Positions 28,841 to 36,883 of a stretch of 41,572 nucleotides of DNA are shown piece by piece (the first letter of the stretch is position 1; every line of letters begins with the position of its first letter). The translations under genes were made by a program, and so were the position numbers. The notes under the pieces were generated by a model. The model worked only from the letters and a program-made list of their open reading frames with translations, did no database searches and was not told where the DNA came from. This DNA is from a virus, in IMG/VR virus record IMGVR_UViG_3300010379_000015, positions 1 through 41,572 of that record; one strand, 5' to 3'.

Positions 28841-29320
28841 ATGGCTTACCCCGGCGTGGCGATTGGTGTCATCATCGGCTCTGTCGTCCCCTCACGCATC
28901 CATAGCAGCATCACGAAATGGCAAGTGCTTCTAGGCAAACGCAAAGGCCCTCTCGGCACCGGCATGTACTCTGTGCCCGGTGGCAAGGTGGACTTCGGTG
29001 AGACCCCGGTGCAAGCCGCCATCCGTGAAGTGAAAGAGGAGACGGGGTTGGACATCACCAACGCCCGCTTCACTGGGAAGGTCACCAACGACTACTTTCC
29101 CGACCAAGGCAAACACTACATCAATTTGTTCTACACCGCCACCACCGACAATCCGGATGCGGCTCATGTACCTGACAGTGAGAAAGAAAAGTTCGATGCG
29201 TGGGAGTGGTTCGACCCACTTAGCCTTCCGGATGGGACATGGATGCACACGAGCGAGGTCATCAAGTTCATCTTCAGTGGTAGGAAGAGCATAACTATTC
29301 CCGATATTGATGGAGAATAA
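28841..29320 (+). CDS. Nudix hydrolase
   Basis: 159 aa from ATG 28841. Complete Nudix box: Gly48, Glu54, R62-E63, E66-E67 and G69 in GKVDFGETPVQAAIREVKEE. It hydrolyses nucleoside diphosphates linked to another moiety; candidates are oxidised dNTPs, NADH or capped RNA. The frame is open upstream to 28601 without any ATG, GTG or TTG and encodes CYKC, CPLGC, CSKCG and CCPKVC, a zinc-ribbon region like those ahead of NADH-pyrophosphatase Nudix domains. A longer product may arise by frameshifting from the 28395 gene. Confidence 0.88.
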   Translation: MAYPGVAIGVIIGSVVPSRIHSSITKWQVLLGKRKGPLGTGMYSVPGGKVDFGETPVQAAIREVKEETGLDITNARFTGKVTNDYFPDQGKHYINLFYTATTDNPDAAHVPDSEKEKFDAWEWFDPLSLPDGTWMHTSEVIKFIFSGRKSITIPDIDGE

Positions 29321-29357
29321 TCATTCCAAAATCAGTATTAGAAGGTAAGGATTTCTG

Positions 29358-29933
29358 ATGCTGATTTATATTGTCCGTAATCGGATAACCGGGAAGGTGT
29401 ACATAGGCAAGACACACCTTACTCTTGAGCGTCGTTGGAGTGTTCATCTCTCCAACGCCAAGAGAGGGGTTAGGACTTATTTTTATTCCGCTATACGGAA
29501 GTACGGCGCTTCCTGCTTTGAAACCGGCTTGCTGTCCTCTCATGCGTGTTCCCCTGAACAACTAAGCGACCAAGAGCGATACTTCATAGCGAAGTACTGT
29601 GCATCTGAACGCGAGTTTGGATACAACCTCACCAAAGGGGGTGACGGACTTGTACCCAATAACGCTACACGTAGAAAGATGTCTGATTCCCATATTGGCA
29701 AGCCCGGAAGCCGTTTAGGTACATCTCAGTCACAAGAGACCCGCGACAAGATTGCCGCCACATTAAAGGCGAAGATTGCTGCCGGGGTCATTAAACCCCC
29801 AACCACGTTGGGATTGACCTTCTCTGCTGCAACTAAAGAAAACATGTCCAATTCCCAAAAGGGAAGAACCAGCTATTGGAAAGGCAAGAAATTGCCACCT
29901 TCAATGGTGGAGAAGATGCATTTATGGCATTGA
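29358..29933 (+). CDS. GIY-YIG homing endonuclease
   Basis: 191 aa. LIYIVRNRITGKVYIGKTHLTLERRW, SAIRKYGASCF, catalytic Glu in DQERYF, GYNLTKGGDG, then a short NUMOD3-like tail. Close paralogue of 21775 and 37880. It lies in sense orientation between the Nudix and exonuclease genes; its last 10 bp overlap the exonuclease start. A CAGTATTAG box (29334-29342) lies in its leader. Confidence 0.92.
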   Translation: MLIYIVRNRITGKVYIGKTHLTLERRWSVHLSNAKRGVRTYFYSAIRKYGASCFETGLLSSHACSPEQLSDQERYFIAKYCASEREFGYNLTKGGDGLVPNNATRRKMSDSHIGKPGSRLGTSQSQETRDKIAATLKAKIAAGVIKPPTTLGLTFSAATKENMSNSQKGRTSYWKGKKLPPSMVEKMHLWH

Positions 29934-30682
29934 TACTGGGGGTTGACTTTGAGACAACTGGGCTTGACCCCGCCATCTGTTCTATCTGCGAAGTCGGCGC
30001 TCAGTTGTACGATACCGACTATCACCGCTCCGTAGAGACCATGAGTTACCTTGTTGAGGTTGCTCCGGGCGCTCCCTTTGAACAAGAAGCCATTGATGCC
30101 ACAGGCCTCACTGCTGACATACTTGCTAAGTACGGTAAGAACTCTCTTACCACTCTCAAGAAACTCTTGAACATGTACGATGATGCAGATTACATCGTTG
30201 CTCACAACGGCAATGCGTGCGACCGACCGTTCCTGCGTGCATGGATGACGGCTCACAATCTGCTTGATGTATTCCCTGAAGACAAGTTTTGGGTTGATAC
30301 CCTGACGGATGTAGAGTACCCCAACAAACGATGGAACAAGCAATTGACTTGCCTCGCCGCCTATCATGGGTTTCTCAATCCATTCCCGCATGAAGCCATC
30401 GGGGATGTGATGACCATGCTTAAGGTTCTCGACCACTACCCAATTGATAAGGTCATTGCATACGCTAAGACGCCGTGGATTGGCATTCGTCTCGCCATCC
30501 CATTTGAGAAGAATCAATGGGGTAAGGACAACGGGTACTTCTGGTACAAGGACAAGAACAACAGCAACATCAAGTTCTGGATGAAGAAAATCAAGGAAGA
30601 CAAGTTCGAGGAAGAGAATGCTTTGGTGAAAGCAGCCGGGTTTATCCTGACCAGAATTGAAGTCCCTGAAGGTGTTTACTAA
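29924..30682 (+). CDS. DnaQ-like DEDDh 3'-5' exonuclease
   Basis: 252 aa from ATG 29924. Exo I GVDFETTG (D8, E10), Exo II VAHNGNACDRPFLRAW (D100) and Exo III PHEAIGD (H156, D161) give the complete DEDDh catalytic set. The C-terminal third is Lys-rich (NNSNIKFWMKKIKEDKFEEE). It could proofread, trim DNA ends or degrade host nucleic acids. The 3' end overlaps the convergent GIY-YIG gene by 4 bp. Confidence 0.9.
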   Translation: MALILGVDFETTGLDPAICSICEVGAQLYDTDYHRSVETMSYLVEVAPGAPFEQEAIDATGLTADILAKYGKNSLTTLKKLLNMYDDADYIVAHNGNACDRPFLRAWMTAHNLLDVFPEDKFWVDTLTDVEYPNKRWNKQLTCLAAYHGFLNPFPHEAIGDVMTMLKVLDHYPIDKVIAYAKTPWIGIRLAIPFEKNQWGKDNGYFWYKDKNNSNIKFWMKKIKEDKFEEENALVKAAGFILTRIEVPEGVY

Positions 30683-31500
30683 CGTAGTAGCTCTCGGTAA
30701 AGCTGTTTTGTGCATTTTACCCACCCGCTTTGTAGTCTAATGGGTGCTTCCCCTGCGGGAACAAGTATTGTTTCCTTGGTGCTAATGTTCAACAGCCACA
30801 CTTTCCCCTTGCGGGACTCTGAGATGCGCTGCTTTTGTTCCATACTCATCCTAATTCCCTTGTTTGGCGCTGAGGTTCCTTTTTTACTTTCACTGATGTG
30901 TTTACAGTGTTCGGGGGATTTGGTTAGCCCAGTCAATGCTCGACTTACTTTAGCCCCAAATCCGGGCGGTTTAGTTTTACCTTTCTTACTCTCGGATAGA
31001 TGGCGTTTCCAATCCTCTGAAAGCACCTTTCCAAGATTTGGGCGGTGATTGTTTCGTTTACGAGTTGCGGTTGCTCTCTTTATTGCATCAGGATTAGATT
31101 CGCGACCTTTAAGGGATTTGGATATTTTTCCTTTTTGCTCCAATGTTAGCGGCACCCCACGTCGAGTGGATGGAGGTCTCCCCACCTCAGTCGGTTTTCG
31201 TATGTTATACCCCCTCTTCAGAGAGTCGTGCAGAGTTACGTACTCTTCCTCACGTTCAACCCTAACCCCCGCTTCACAGAACTCAAGTATGGTTGCAGCG
31301 AATGCCGCCTCCCCATATTTGTTCCAAGCGTGTTGAAGGTGGGGGTTTTCATGTTGCTGTATCTGCAACAGGCGGCGGTGATGTTGGAGTCTTGAGTACA
31401 AAGATAGAGAACTTCCCACATAGTTTTTTCCATTGACAGTATTACTTATACAGTAGACCCCACAACGGTTGTTTATTACACCCTTTGATGGTAACTCCAT
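30679..31500 (-). CDS. GIY-YIG homing endonuclease with several NUMOD3 repeats
   Basis: 273 aa from ATG 31500, chosen because a hairpin with AGGAGG lies just upstream; the open frame extends further but without homology. CGVYCISNTVNGKNYVGSS, HAWNKYGEAAF and EREEEYVTLHD form the nuclease. At least four NUMOD3-type repeats follow (RRGVPLTLEQKGKISKSLKG, GKVLSEDWKRHLSESKKG). It is the only minus-strand GIY-YIG gene here, between the exonuclease and RuvC-fold genes. Confidence 0.9.
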   Translation of the reverse strand: MELPSKGVINNRCGVYCISNTVNGKNYVGSSLSLYSRLQHHRRLLQIQQHENPHLQHAWNKYGEAAFAATILEFCEAGVRVEREEEYVTLHDSLKRGYNIRKPTEVGRPPSTRRGVPLTLEQKGKISKSLKGRESNPDAIKRATATRKRNNHRPNLGKVLSEDWKRHLSESKKGKTKPPGFGAKVSRALTGLTKSPEHCKHISESKKGTSAPNKGIRMSMEQKQRISESRKGKVWLLNISTKETILVPAGEAPIRLQSGWVKCTKQLYRELLR

Positions 31501-31508
31501 GCGTAACC

Positions 31509-31527
31509 TCCTACTAAGGGGGTAGGA
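31509..31527 (-). promoter_or_regulatory. Leader hairpin of the GIY-YIG gene ending at 31500
   Basis: Minus strand TCCTAC / GTAGGA with loop CCCCTTA; AGGAGG overlaps the 3' arm, about 6 nt from the ATG. Confidence 0.55.
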
Positions 31528-31537
31528 AGTCGGTTTA

Positions 31538-32356
31538 GTGCTACAAGATAAGCGTAAAAAGGTAGAACTACGGATTCCCCCAAAAGTAGAGGGGGTTTTA
31601 TCGTGGGTGGTTATGGGATTCGACCTTTCCCTATCTCGGTCGGGGTGGGCTGTAGCCAAAGTTAAAACGGAAGGGGGGATGACTCACGCTGAATTCCTCG
31701 GTGCGGGTTCAGTGAAGCCAGACGACGCCTCCCTCCCAGTTTGGTTACGTGGCCGGATGATTGGTAAGGGGTTATTACAAACAGTTCTATCCTCGGAAGT
31801 TCAGCAGTTATTGAATGAGGGCGCTGGGTTGATTTTATCATTTGAAGCGTTCACACCAAGAAACGATTACTTGTCCAGTGTTAGGCGTCTCGTGGATTCG
31901 GTGCTTTTTGCCTCAGACTCCCCTCTAATTAAACACCCCTCATACCTATTGAACATAAATGCAAGCACACTTAGGTCGATTATGGGGTTAGTTAAAAAAG
32001 GAACTGGAAACAAAAAAGAAAACATTAACAGGTCCTTTGACTTCATTAACAAGAGCCGATTCCCTGAGATAGATAGTGATGCGTGCGATGCTGTGCTCTT
32101 AGCCATGTGTGGGCGTTATGTAGTGAGTATACTGACTGGTTCCCCTGATGAAATACCAAGTAAGGCTTTGACTTCCCTGTGTGATGCCAAGCAGGAGGTA
32201 AAAGGAAAGGGAAGAAACTCCCACATTCAAACCAAGGGAATTCTTCATCGTCCTGAATATTGGAGTAAGGTTAATTACTCAGAGTCGCATACTCTCTGCC
32301 TGAAGGATGCCAGTAACCCCAAAAAATCTTTAGAGCGAATTACATTGTCGGTTTAG
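31538..32356 (+). CDS. RuvC-fold nuclease, likely Holliday junction resolvase
   Basis: Acidic RNase H-fold residues in order: MGFDLSLSRSGWAVAKV (first Asp), ILSFEAF (Glu), and DSDACDAVLLAM (two C-terminal Asps); LRSIMGLVKKGTGNKKENI is the usual lysine-rich segment. This is the RuvC/Mu gp26 type catalytic set, suited to resolving recombination intermediates made by the RecA/SbcCD-like proteins downstream. Start uncertain: GTG 31538 gives 272 aa, while GTG 31607 or ATG 31613 fit the fold better and follow a CCCCC/GGGGG hairpin. Confidence 0.75.
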   Translation: MLQDKRKKVELRIPPKVEGVLSWVVMGFDLSLSRSGWAVAKVKTEGGMTHAEFLGAGSVKPDDASLPVWLRGRMIGKGLLQTVLSSEVQQLLNEGAGLILSFEAFTPRNDYLSSVRRLVDSVLFASDSPLIKHPSYLLNINASTLRSIMGLVKKGTGNKKENINRSFDFINKSRFPEIDSDACDAVLLAMCGRYVVSILTGSPDEIPSKALTSLCDAKQEVKGKGRNSHIQTKGILHRPEYWSKVNYSESHTLCLKDASNPKKSLERITLSV

Positions 32357-32457
32357 CAAGTAGTATTAAATAATACGTACCCCAGAACTACACTCCGTGA
32401 CAAGCATACTTGCATAGGTCTAAGAGAGTGGAAGAGTACATTGGAGGAAACACACCA

Positions 32458-33735
32458 ATGCCACCTAAAAAGGTTGCAACCAGGGCCACGTCTGCCCCGA
32501 GTGGTCACGCCCGTAACTGGACACCCGAACAACGTCGCACTGCATTCCTTGCAGCACGCAAAGCGGCGAGTGATGATTACCAAGTCATCCAGTCGGATTT
32601 CCAAGAAAACCTCATCCCGTATAACCACATCATTCTGGACAAGGTACTTGGCCTCAAGGGCATCGCCCGTCACGGCACGGTAACCCAGTTCCACGGTGAT
32701 GAGGGTGCGGGTAAGACAACCACCGCTCTCTGTGCCGCTGCGGCTTATCAGCAGCAGACAGGTGAGCCCATCGCTGTATTCGACCATGAAGGAACCTCCA
32801 GCCCTGCGTTCGCTGCGAAGTGCGGCATCGACCCTGAGCTTCTCTTCTTCATGCAACCCACCAATGTGGAAGATGCCATCATTGAGCACGTCCGCCTCAT
32901 GGACGAAATGGGCGTTCGTTTGTTCGTCAATGACTCCATTCCTTATATGGATTCGAAGGTTGACAAGAAGCTCATCTACAACAAGAAAGCGTTCCGTGCG
33001 AACTATGGCAACCATGCCAAGAGCATGTCTCGTTTCTACAAGATGCTGGCTCCCTACACCAAGGAGTTCGATGCCTCGCTGTTCATGGTCAACCAAACCC
33101 GCGACCGCATTGATGACAGCACCGAAGCCTCGTGGGCAAACAAGTACAGCTACACCAACCGTATCTACACGCTGCCCGGTGGACGCATGTGCCGCTTCGC
33201 TCCGTCTGTGATGGTTGAGTTGACGCTGGAGAAGGCTCTTGCTCCCAAGGAAGTCGGCGACATGAAGCCTGAGGAGTTGTTCATCATTGATGTCGCCCCA
33301 ACCGGCACGAAGCCCGACCCGACGATGAATCTGGTGCGTGCTCGTACGCTGAAGAACAAGCCCACGGGCGGCGGGTTCCGCAAGGGTGACATCTACATTC
33401 GTCCCGGCACCGGCTGGGATGAAACCCCCAGCATTCTTCAACTTGCTCGTGAGTTGGGCTTCATTGCCAACTCTGGTGCCAAATGGTTCGTTGGTAAGTC
33501 GAAGGAAGACGCCTTCGCTATTTACGCGAACAAGGCTGAGGCTGTCGATGCTCTGGTCGTCAAGCGTGACCTTGATGTCATCGGCAAGCTCCGCACCCTT
33601 GTCTACGAATCAGTGGACGACAACCTCTCCATGTTCACCGCCGAAGTGAGCAAAGAAGAGTTGGAGTTCCTTGACGAGAACAAGGCATCATCAACGACAA
33701 GCTTCAACATCGAGGGTGAAGACGAGTTAGCCTAA
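32458..33735 (+). CDS. RecA-like recombinase
   Basis: 425 aa from ATG 32458 with GGAGG upstream. Walker A GDEGAGKT (80-87), the following AVFDHEGTSSP with the conserved Glu, a RLFVNDSIPYM Walker B, and MVNQTRDRI matching the L2-preceding MVNQ motif. A 40-residue basic N-terminal extension and an acidic C-terminus (NIEGEDELA) flank the core. Catalyses strand exchange in phage recombination-dependent replication. A GTATTA/TAATAC dyad lies near 32361, about 90 nt upstream. Its TAA overlaps the ATG of the ATPase. Confidence 0.88.
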   Translation: MPPKKVATRATSAPSGHARNWTPEQRRTAFLAARKAASDDYQVIQSDFQENLIPYNHIILDKVLGLKGIARHGTVTQFHGDEGAGKTTTALCAAAAYQQQTGEPIAVFDHEGTSSPAFAAKCGIDPELLFFMQPTNVEDAIIEHVRLMDEMGVRLFVNDSIPYMDSKVDKKLIYNKKAFRANYGNHAKSMSRFYKMLAPYTKEFDASLFMVNQTRDRIDDSTEASWANKYSYTNRIYTLPGGRMCRFAPSVMVELTLEKALAPKEVGDMKPEELFIIDVAPTGTKPDPTMNLVRARTLKNKPTGGGFRKGDIYIRPGTGWDETPSILQLARELGFIANSGAKWFVGKSKEDAFAIYANKAEAVDALVVKRDLDVIGKLRTLVYESVDDNLSMFTAEVSKEELEFLDENKASSTTSFNIEGEDELA

Positions 33736-34949
33736 TGAAACTACGTGGAAAAAACTTCCAGCCGTGGGCTAACTTTGAGATAGACATTGATGGGCTGACC
33801 GTTCTGGTCGGCCCATCTAACAAAGGAAAGTCCTCACTGTTTCGTGCTCTCCGTGGCGTCGTGCGTAACGACCTGCCAGCAGAGTTTGTGCGTGACAATC
33901 AAGAGGAGCCCCTTGAGGTTGAACTTGAAGTTGACGGATTGACCATCAAGGCCACTCGCCCGAAGAAGGGGGCAGGGTCCACGAAGTATGAAGTGGGCAC
34001 AAAGAAATACAGTAGCCTCGGAGGGAAGATTCCCGATGAGGTAGAGAAGCTAAAGTTCAACACGGTGAAGATTGACGATGACACTGTTATCGATCCCATC
34101 TTCGCAGAACAGAACAAGGCTCAGTTTCTCATCGACCCCGACCGCTGGAAGCCGGGGCAATTGAATGCTATCCTCGGTGCATTCTCCAGCACGGAAAAAC
34201 TGGACTCTGGCAAGAAAGAAGCCAACCTGCGCGTCACTCAAAGGAAGAGTGAGGCTAACACCCTTGCCTCAGAGATTCGTGAAGCAGAGGAACGCTGTGG
34301 TGAGTTGCTCGACCTGTCTGGACAAGCCTCCATCGTCGCTGACGCTGTGCGGATACTGGAAGAGGGGATTCGTACGGATGAGATTCTAGTCGCTCAGATT
34401 GAGAAGGCATTGACGCATCGGTCTCGTCTTGAGCCCCTTGAAGAAATCCTTGAATCACTTACCATACCTGATTTGGCAGAGACAGGTACACTACTTCAAT
34501 TGGCAAGTAATCTGTCCGAGGCGGCGAATGCTCTTGCTCTGTCACGGTTCCTTCAGAGACTGGCAACCAACTTAGATACTGTGGCCGCTGCGTGGTCTGA
34601 TATTTTCAGTATCTACAAGCAATTGAAGGGATTGTCAGAGCTTATCGAACTGAAGGACCGACAGGGTAGTTCTCCTGAGGGGTACATTAAATGGTTCACT
34701 GAAATCATCAATCAAATTGAAGATGATTTATCCCAAGCAAAAACACTCAACGACCGTATTTCATACTTGACAGTTGCTGCGGTGACCAAGGATACCTTAC
34801 AGGGCGTCCGTTCTCGGCTTACAGAGCAGAATACTCTACTCGAATCGGCTGAGACTGAATTGGAATCAGTTAGACAGGAATCGGCGAAGAAAGCCACCGA
34901 GGGAATTTGCCCGAAGTGTGGAAAGCCATTGGAGCATGTATGTCAGTGA
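33735..34949 (+). CDS. Half-length Rad50/SbcC-like ATPase ending at a zinc hook
   Basis: 404 aa. N-terminal ATPase lobe: LRGKNFQPW, Walker A GPSNKGKSS (26-34) and a Q-loop-like FAEQNKAQFL. A coiled coil spans about 150-385. The protein stops right after CPKCG (392-396), the Rad50 zinc hook. The second coiled coil and the signature/Walker B lobe of normal Rad50 are missing and not found in adjacent genes. A Mre11-like protein is encoded at 36858. Either a partner subunit lies elsewhere or this is a family that works as a half molecule. Confidence 0.8.
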   Translation: MKLRGKNFQPWANFEIDIDGLTVLVGPSNKGKSSLFRALRGVVRNDLPAEFVRDNQEEPLEVELEVDGLTIKATRPKKGAGSTKYEVGTKKYSSLGGKIPDEVEKLKFNTVKIDDDTVIDPIFAEQNKAQFLIDPDRWKPGQLNAILGAFSSTEKLDSGKKEANLRVTQRKSEANTLASEIREAEERCGELLDLSGQASIVADAVRILEEGIRTDEILVAQIEKALTHRSRLEPLEEILESLTIPDLAETGTLLQLASNLSEAANALALSRFLQRLATNLDTVAAAWSDIFSIYKQLKGLSELIELKDRQGSSPEGYIKWFTEIINQIEDDLSQAKTLNDRISYLTVAAVTKDTLQGVRSRLTEQNTLLESAETELESVRQESAKKATEGICPKCGKPLEHVCQ

Positions 34950-35128
34950 ACGTCTTCATTCAAGAGCACAGCGGAGACTACAACGGAGACATCGAGTTTG
35001 ACACCCGCATACAGGCTCGGTCTTTCGTAGAAACTACCCGCGAAGCGCGGGGCTACTGGTTTGATACTGACACTTTCATTCCATGGCACCGCATCGACTA
35101 CATCAAGATTGAGGAACAGAATGACTGA
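34940..35128 (+). CDS. Small hypothetical protein, 62 aa
   Basis: ATG 34940 overlaps the ATPase stop by 10 bp. Alpha/beta with a conserved-looking core (HSGDYNGDIEFDTRIQARSFVETTR, FIPWHRIDYIKIE). The last strand (DYIKIEEQ) recalls small phage proteins with a single sheet. Part of a chain of overlapping genes. Confidence 0.6.
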   Translation: MSVNVFIQEHSGDYNGDIEFDTRIQARSFVETTREARGYWFDTDTFIPWHRIDYIKIEEQND

Positions 35129-35420
35129 GTTGTCTATTCAGGAACGGTTGAAGCAAGCACAGGCTAAGGTGAAGGCACTGAACTCCAACCGCGAAAGCAT
35201 CATTGGTGACCACGCCCGTGAGGAGCAGAAACTCAAACAGGCGTATAGCAACCTACGGGAACTCGGTGTCGAGGACCCAGAGAGCAAAACAGTGAAGGAG
35301 TTGAAAGCGTTGGAGGCTGATTCCAAGGCTCAACTCGAAACGAAACTCGAAGCCATCGAAACTCAGTTGACGACAGGCGAAGAGTTGATGAAGAAGTACA
35401 ACGAGTTACAGGAGAGCTAA
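35121..35420 (+). CDS. Coiled-coil protein, 99 aa
   Basis: ATG 35121 overlaps the previous stop. Continuous heptads from residue 5 to the end (ERLKQAQAKVKALN, KALEADSKAQLETKLEAIE). It could pair with the coiled coil of the half-Rad50 protein two genes upstream, but it lacks an ATPase lobe. Confidence 0.65.
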   Translation: MTELSIQERLKQAQAKVKALNSNRESIIGDHAREEQKLKQAYSNLRELGVEDPESKTVKELKALEADSKAQLETKLEAIETQLTTGEELMKKYNELQES

Positions 35421-35873
35421 ATGGAATTCGCACAAATCACATACACCAAGACCGTCGAGGGTAACTTCGAGGTCTCGCTAATTCACAACAACGTCGTGGT
35501 CGCCAAGATTACTTTCCCAACTGAAGAATTGGCAAAGGAATACGTGGACATCAAGACCAAGCTGAAAGCCCACGCCGACGCCCTCATTGCCGAAGTCACC
35601 GCCAACCTGCAAAAAGCAGAAGCAGAGACCAAAACAGTTACAGCAAAGGTAGAGACCGTAGTCGAAACCGCCGCCAAGGATGTTGTAGTCGAGACCGAGA
35701 AGGTTGCCACCAAAGTGGAGAGTGCTTTCGAAAAGGTCGTGAAGACGGTGGAACGTCAGAAGCCAATCGACACGTCCGCCAAGGTCGGCACACAGCCGGT
35801 CATTAATACGTCCGCCAAGGTCGGCAAGGATGTTGTCATTGACACCTCAGCCAAGGTTGTAGTCACGGAGTAA
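35421..35873 (+). CDS. Coiled-coil protein with three DTSAKVG-type repeats
   Basis: 150 aa. A beta-rich first third (ITYTKTVEGNFEVSLIHNNVVVAKI), a long Ala/Lys/Glu/Val helical section, then IDTSAKVGTQPV, INTSAKVGKDVV and IDTSAKVVV, three near-identical 12-residue repeats. Could be structural or membrane-associated. Starts on the base after the preceding stop codon. Confidence 0.65.
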   Translation: MEFAQITYTKTVEGNFEVSLIHNNVVVAKITFPTEELAKEYVDIKTKLKAHADALIAEVTANLQKAEAETKTVTAKVETVVETAAKDVVVETEKVATKVESAFEKVVKTVERQKPIDTSAKVGTQPVINTSAKVGKDVVIDTSAKVVVTE

Positions 35874-35875
35874 TT

Positions 35876-36121
35876 GTGGTCGTTCGCGGCGTCTACAGGC
35901 ACTTCAAGGGTGAACGATACAAGGTTCTCGGGGTCGCTACACACTCTGAGACTGGTGAATCCCTTGTCGTGTATCAAAAGCAAGCTAAACTGGCGGGGGA
36001 CGAATCCAAAACATGGGCTCGTCCTCTGGCGATGTTCGAAAGCACAGTGACCGTGGAGGGGAAGGAAGTTCCACGGTTCGAGTTCATTCACGGGGTTCAC
36101 TGGAGTTTGACATGGGACTAA
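35876..36121 (+). CDS. DUF1653-family protein
   Basis: 81 aa from a GTG start. RGVYRHFKGERYKVLGVATH, LVVYQ, WARPLAMF and VPRFEFI are the signature of DUF1653, a small beta-barrel family of unknown function common in bacteria and phages and often found near nucleotide-metabolism genes. Followed by a deoxyribosyltransferase-like gene, overlapping by 10 bp. Confidence 0.8.
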   Translation: MVVRGVYRHFKGERYKVLGVATHSETGESLVVYQKQAKLAGDESKTWARPLAMFESTVTVEGKEVPRFEFIHGVHWSLTWD

Positions 36122-36522
36122 CACCAATAGGTAAACTCATCTACGTCGCCAGCCCCTACTCCAGCCCCATCAGAGCGGTTGAAGAGGCACGCAACATCAA
36201 CGTTGCAGTCGCCATGGGCTGGCTTATGAACGAGTACCCTGACCTGTCTTTCTTCTCCCCTATCTGTCACACGCATCCTATCGCCACATTGTGTAAGCTC
36301 CCCGGTCATTGGGAATATTGGAAAAAGTACGACGAGGCTATGCTTTCGCGTTGTCAAGAGATTTGGGTTCTATGTCTGGATGGAGTGGAAGTTTCCAAGG
36401 GAGTTAACGCTGAGATAGGACTTGCTAAAGAACTCGGCGTCGATTTGTGGTACCTCTACCAGCAAGACGATGGAAGCTACGTACGGGCCGGGTGGGGTTT
36501 CGCCAGCCCTGATGTGAGGTAA
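36112..36522 (+). CDS. DUF1937-like protein (nucleoside deoxyribosyltransferase-related)
   Basis: 136 aa from ATG 36112. IYVASPYSSP near the start, FFSPICHTHPIA in the middle, WVLCLDGVEVSKGVNAEIGLA near the C-terminus. The ASPY and S-x-GV-x-E-I-x-x-A elements align with the nucleoside 2-deoxyribosyltransferase fold. A second related protein is at 38862. Probably nucleotide salvage or modification. Confidence 0.78.
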   Translation: MGLTPIGKLIYVASPYSSPIRAVEEARNINVAVAMGWLMNEYPDLSFFSPICHTHPIATLCKLPGHWEYWKKYDEAMLSRCQEIWVLCLDGVEVSKGVNAEIGLAKELGVDLWYLYQQDDGSYVRAGWGFASPDVR

Positions 36523-36523
36523 C

Positions 36524-36616
36524 ATGCATCACCGGATGCGAATCTCGGCAACCAAACAAGAAGAAATCCTTGATGAGGGAATTGTGATGAGGGAATTGCG
36601 GCACTTCTCGCGATGA
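36524..36616 (+). CDS. Possible 30-aa protein
   Basis: Starts 1 bp after the DUF1937 stop and overlaps the next ATG (ATGA). Basic and helical (RISATKQEEILDEGIVMRELRHFSR). Supported only by the coupled overlaps. Confidence 0.4.
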   Translation: MHHRMRISATKQEEILDEGIVMRELRHFSR

Positions 36617-36759
36617 GTGCCCACTTGCGTTCATGTCAGACCTGCATCGTCAAAGATGCAATTTGTTGTGATGAGGGGAAGAAACTCTGGGAGCAAGCAG
36701 ACAGAGCGCAAGTAAACCTTGAACGCATGGGGATTGAATTCAATGTCAAATTTGAGTAA
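36613..36759 (+). CDS. Small Cys-containing protein, 48 aa
   Basis: MSAHLRSCQTCIVKDAICCDE: a CxxC followed by CC, then a helical, charged second half. Coupled by ATGA to the previous frame and overlapping the next gene by 17 bp. Possible zinc-binding miniprotein. Confidence 0.5.
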   Translation: MSAHLRSCQTCIVKDAICCDEGKKLWEQADRAQVNLERMGIEFNVKFE

Positions 36760-36883
36760 TAAGGATAAGGTCAGGCGTAGCTACCCCGGAGCCAAGTGCA
36801 TTCATCATGGCGGGATATACATAGTGCTTGGAAATCCGCAGCGGAAACGAGTTGTTAGTGAAGATAGTAAAGCTACAGCATGA
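36743..36883 (+). CDS. Small hypothetical protein, 46 aa
   Basis: Basic N-terminus, then AKCIHHGGIYIVLGNPQRKR. Ends inside the start region of the phosphoesterase in another frame. No family recognised. Confidence 0.5.
   Translation: MSNLSNKDKVRRSYPGAKCIHHGGIYIVLGNPQRKRVVSEDSKATA

Noticed and set aside
29873-30724. 283-aa minus-strand open frame
   Set aside because: Antisense to the DnaQ-like exonuclease, whose three catalytic motifs fix the plus strand as coding.
32353-33441. 362-aa minus-strand open frame
   Set aside because: Antisense shadow of recA produced by its GC-biased third codon positions.
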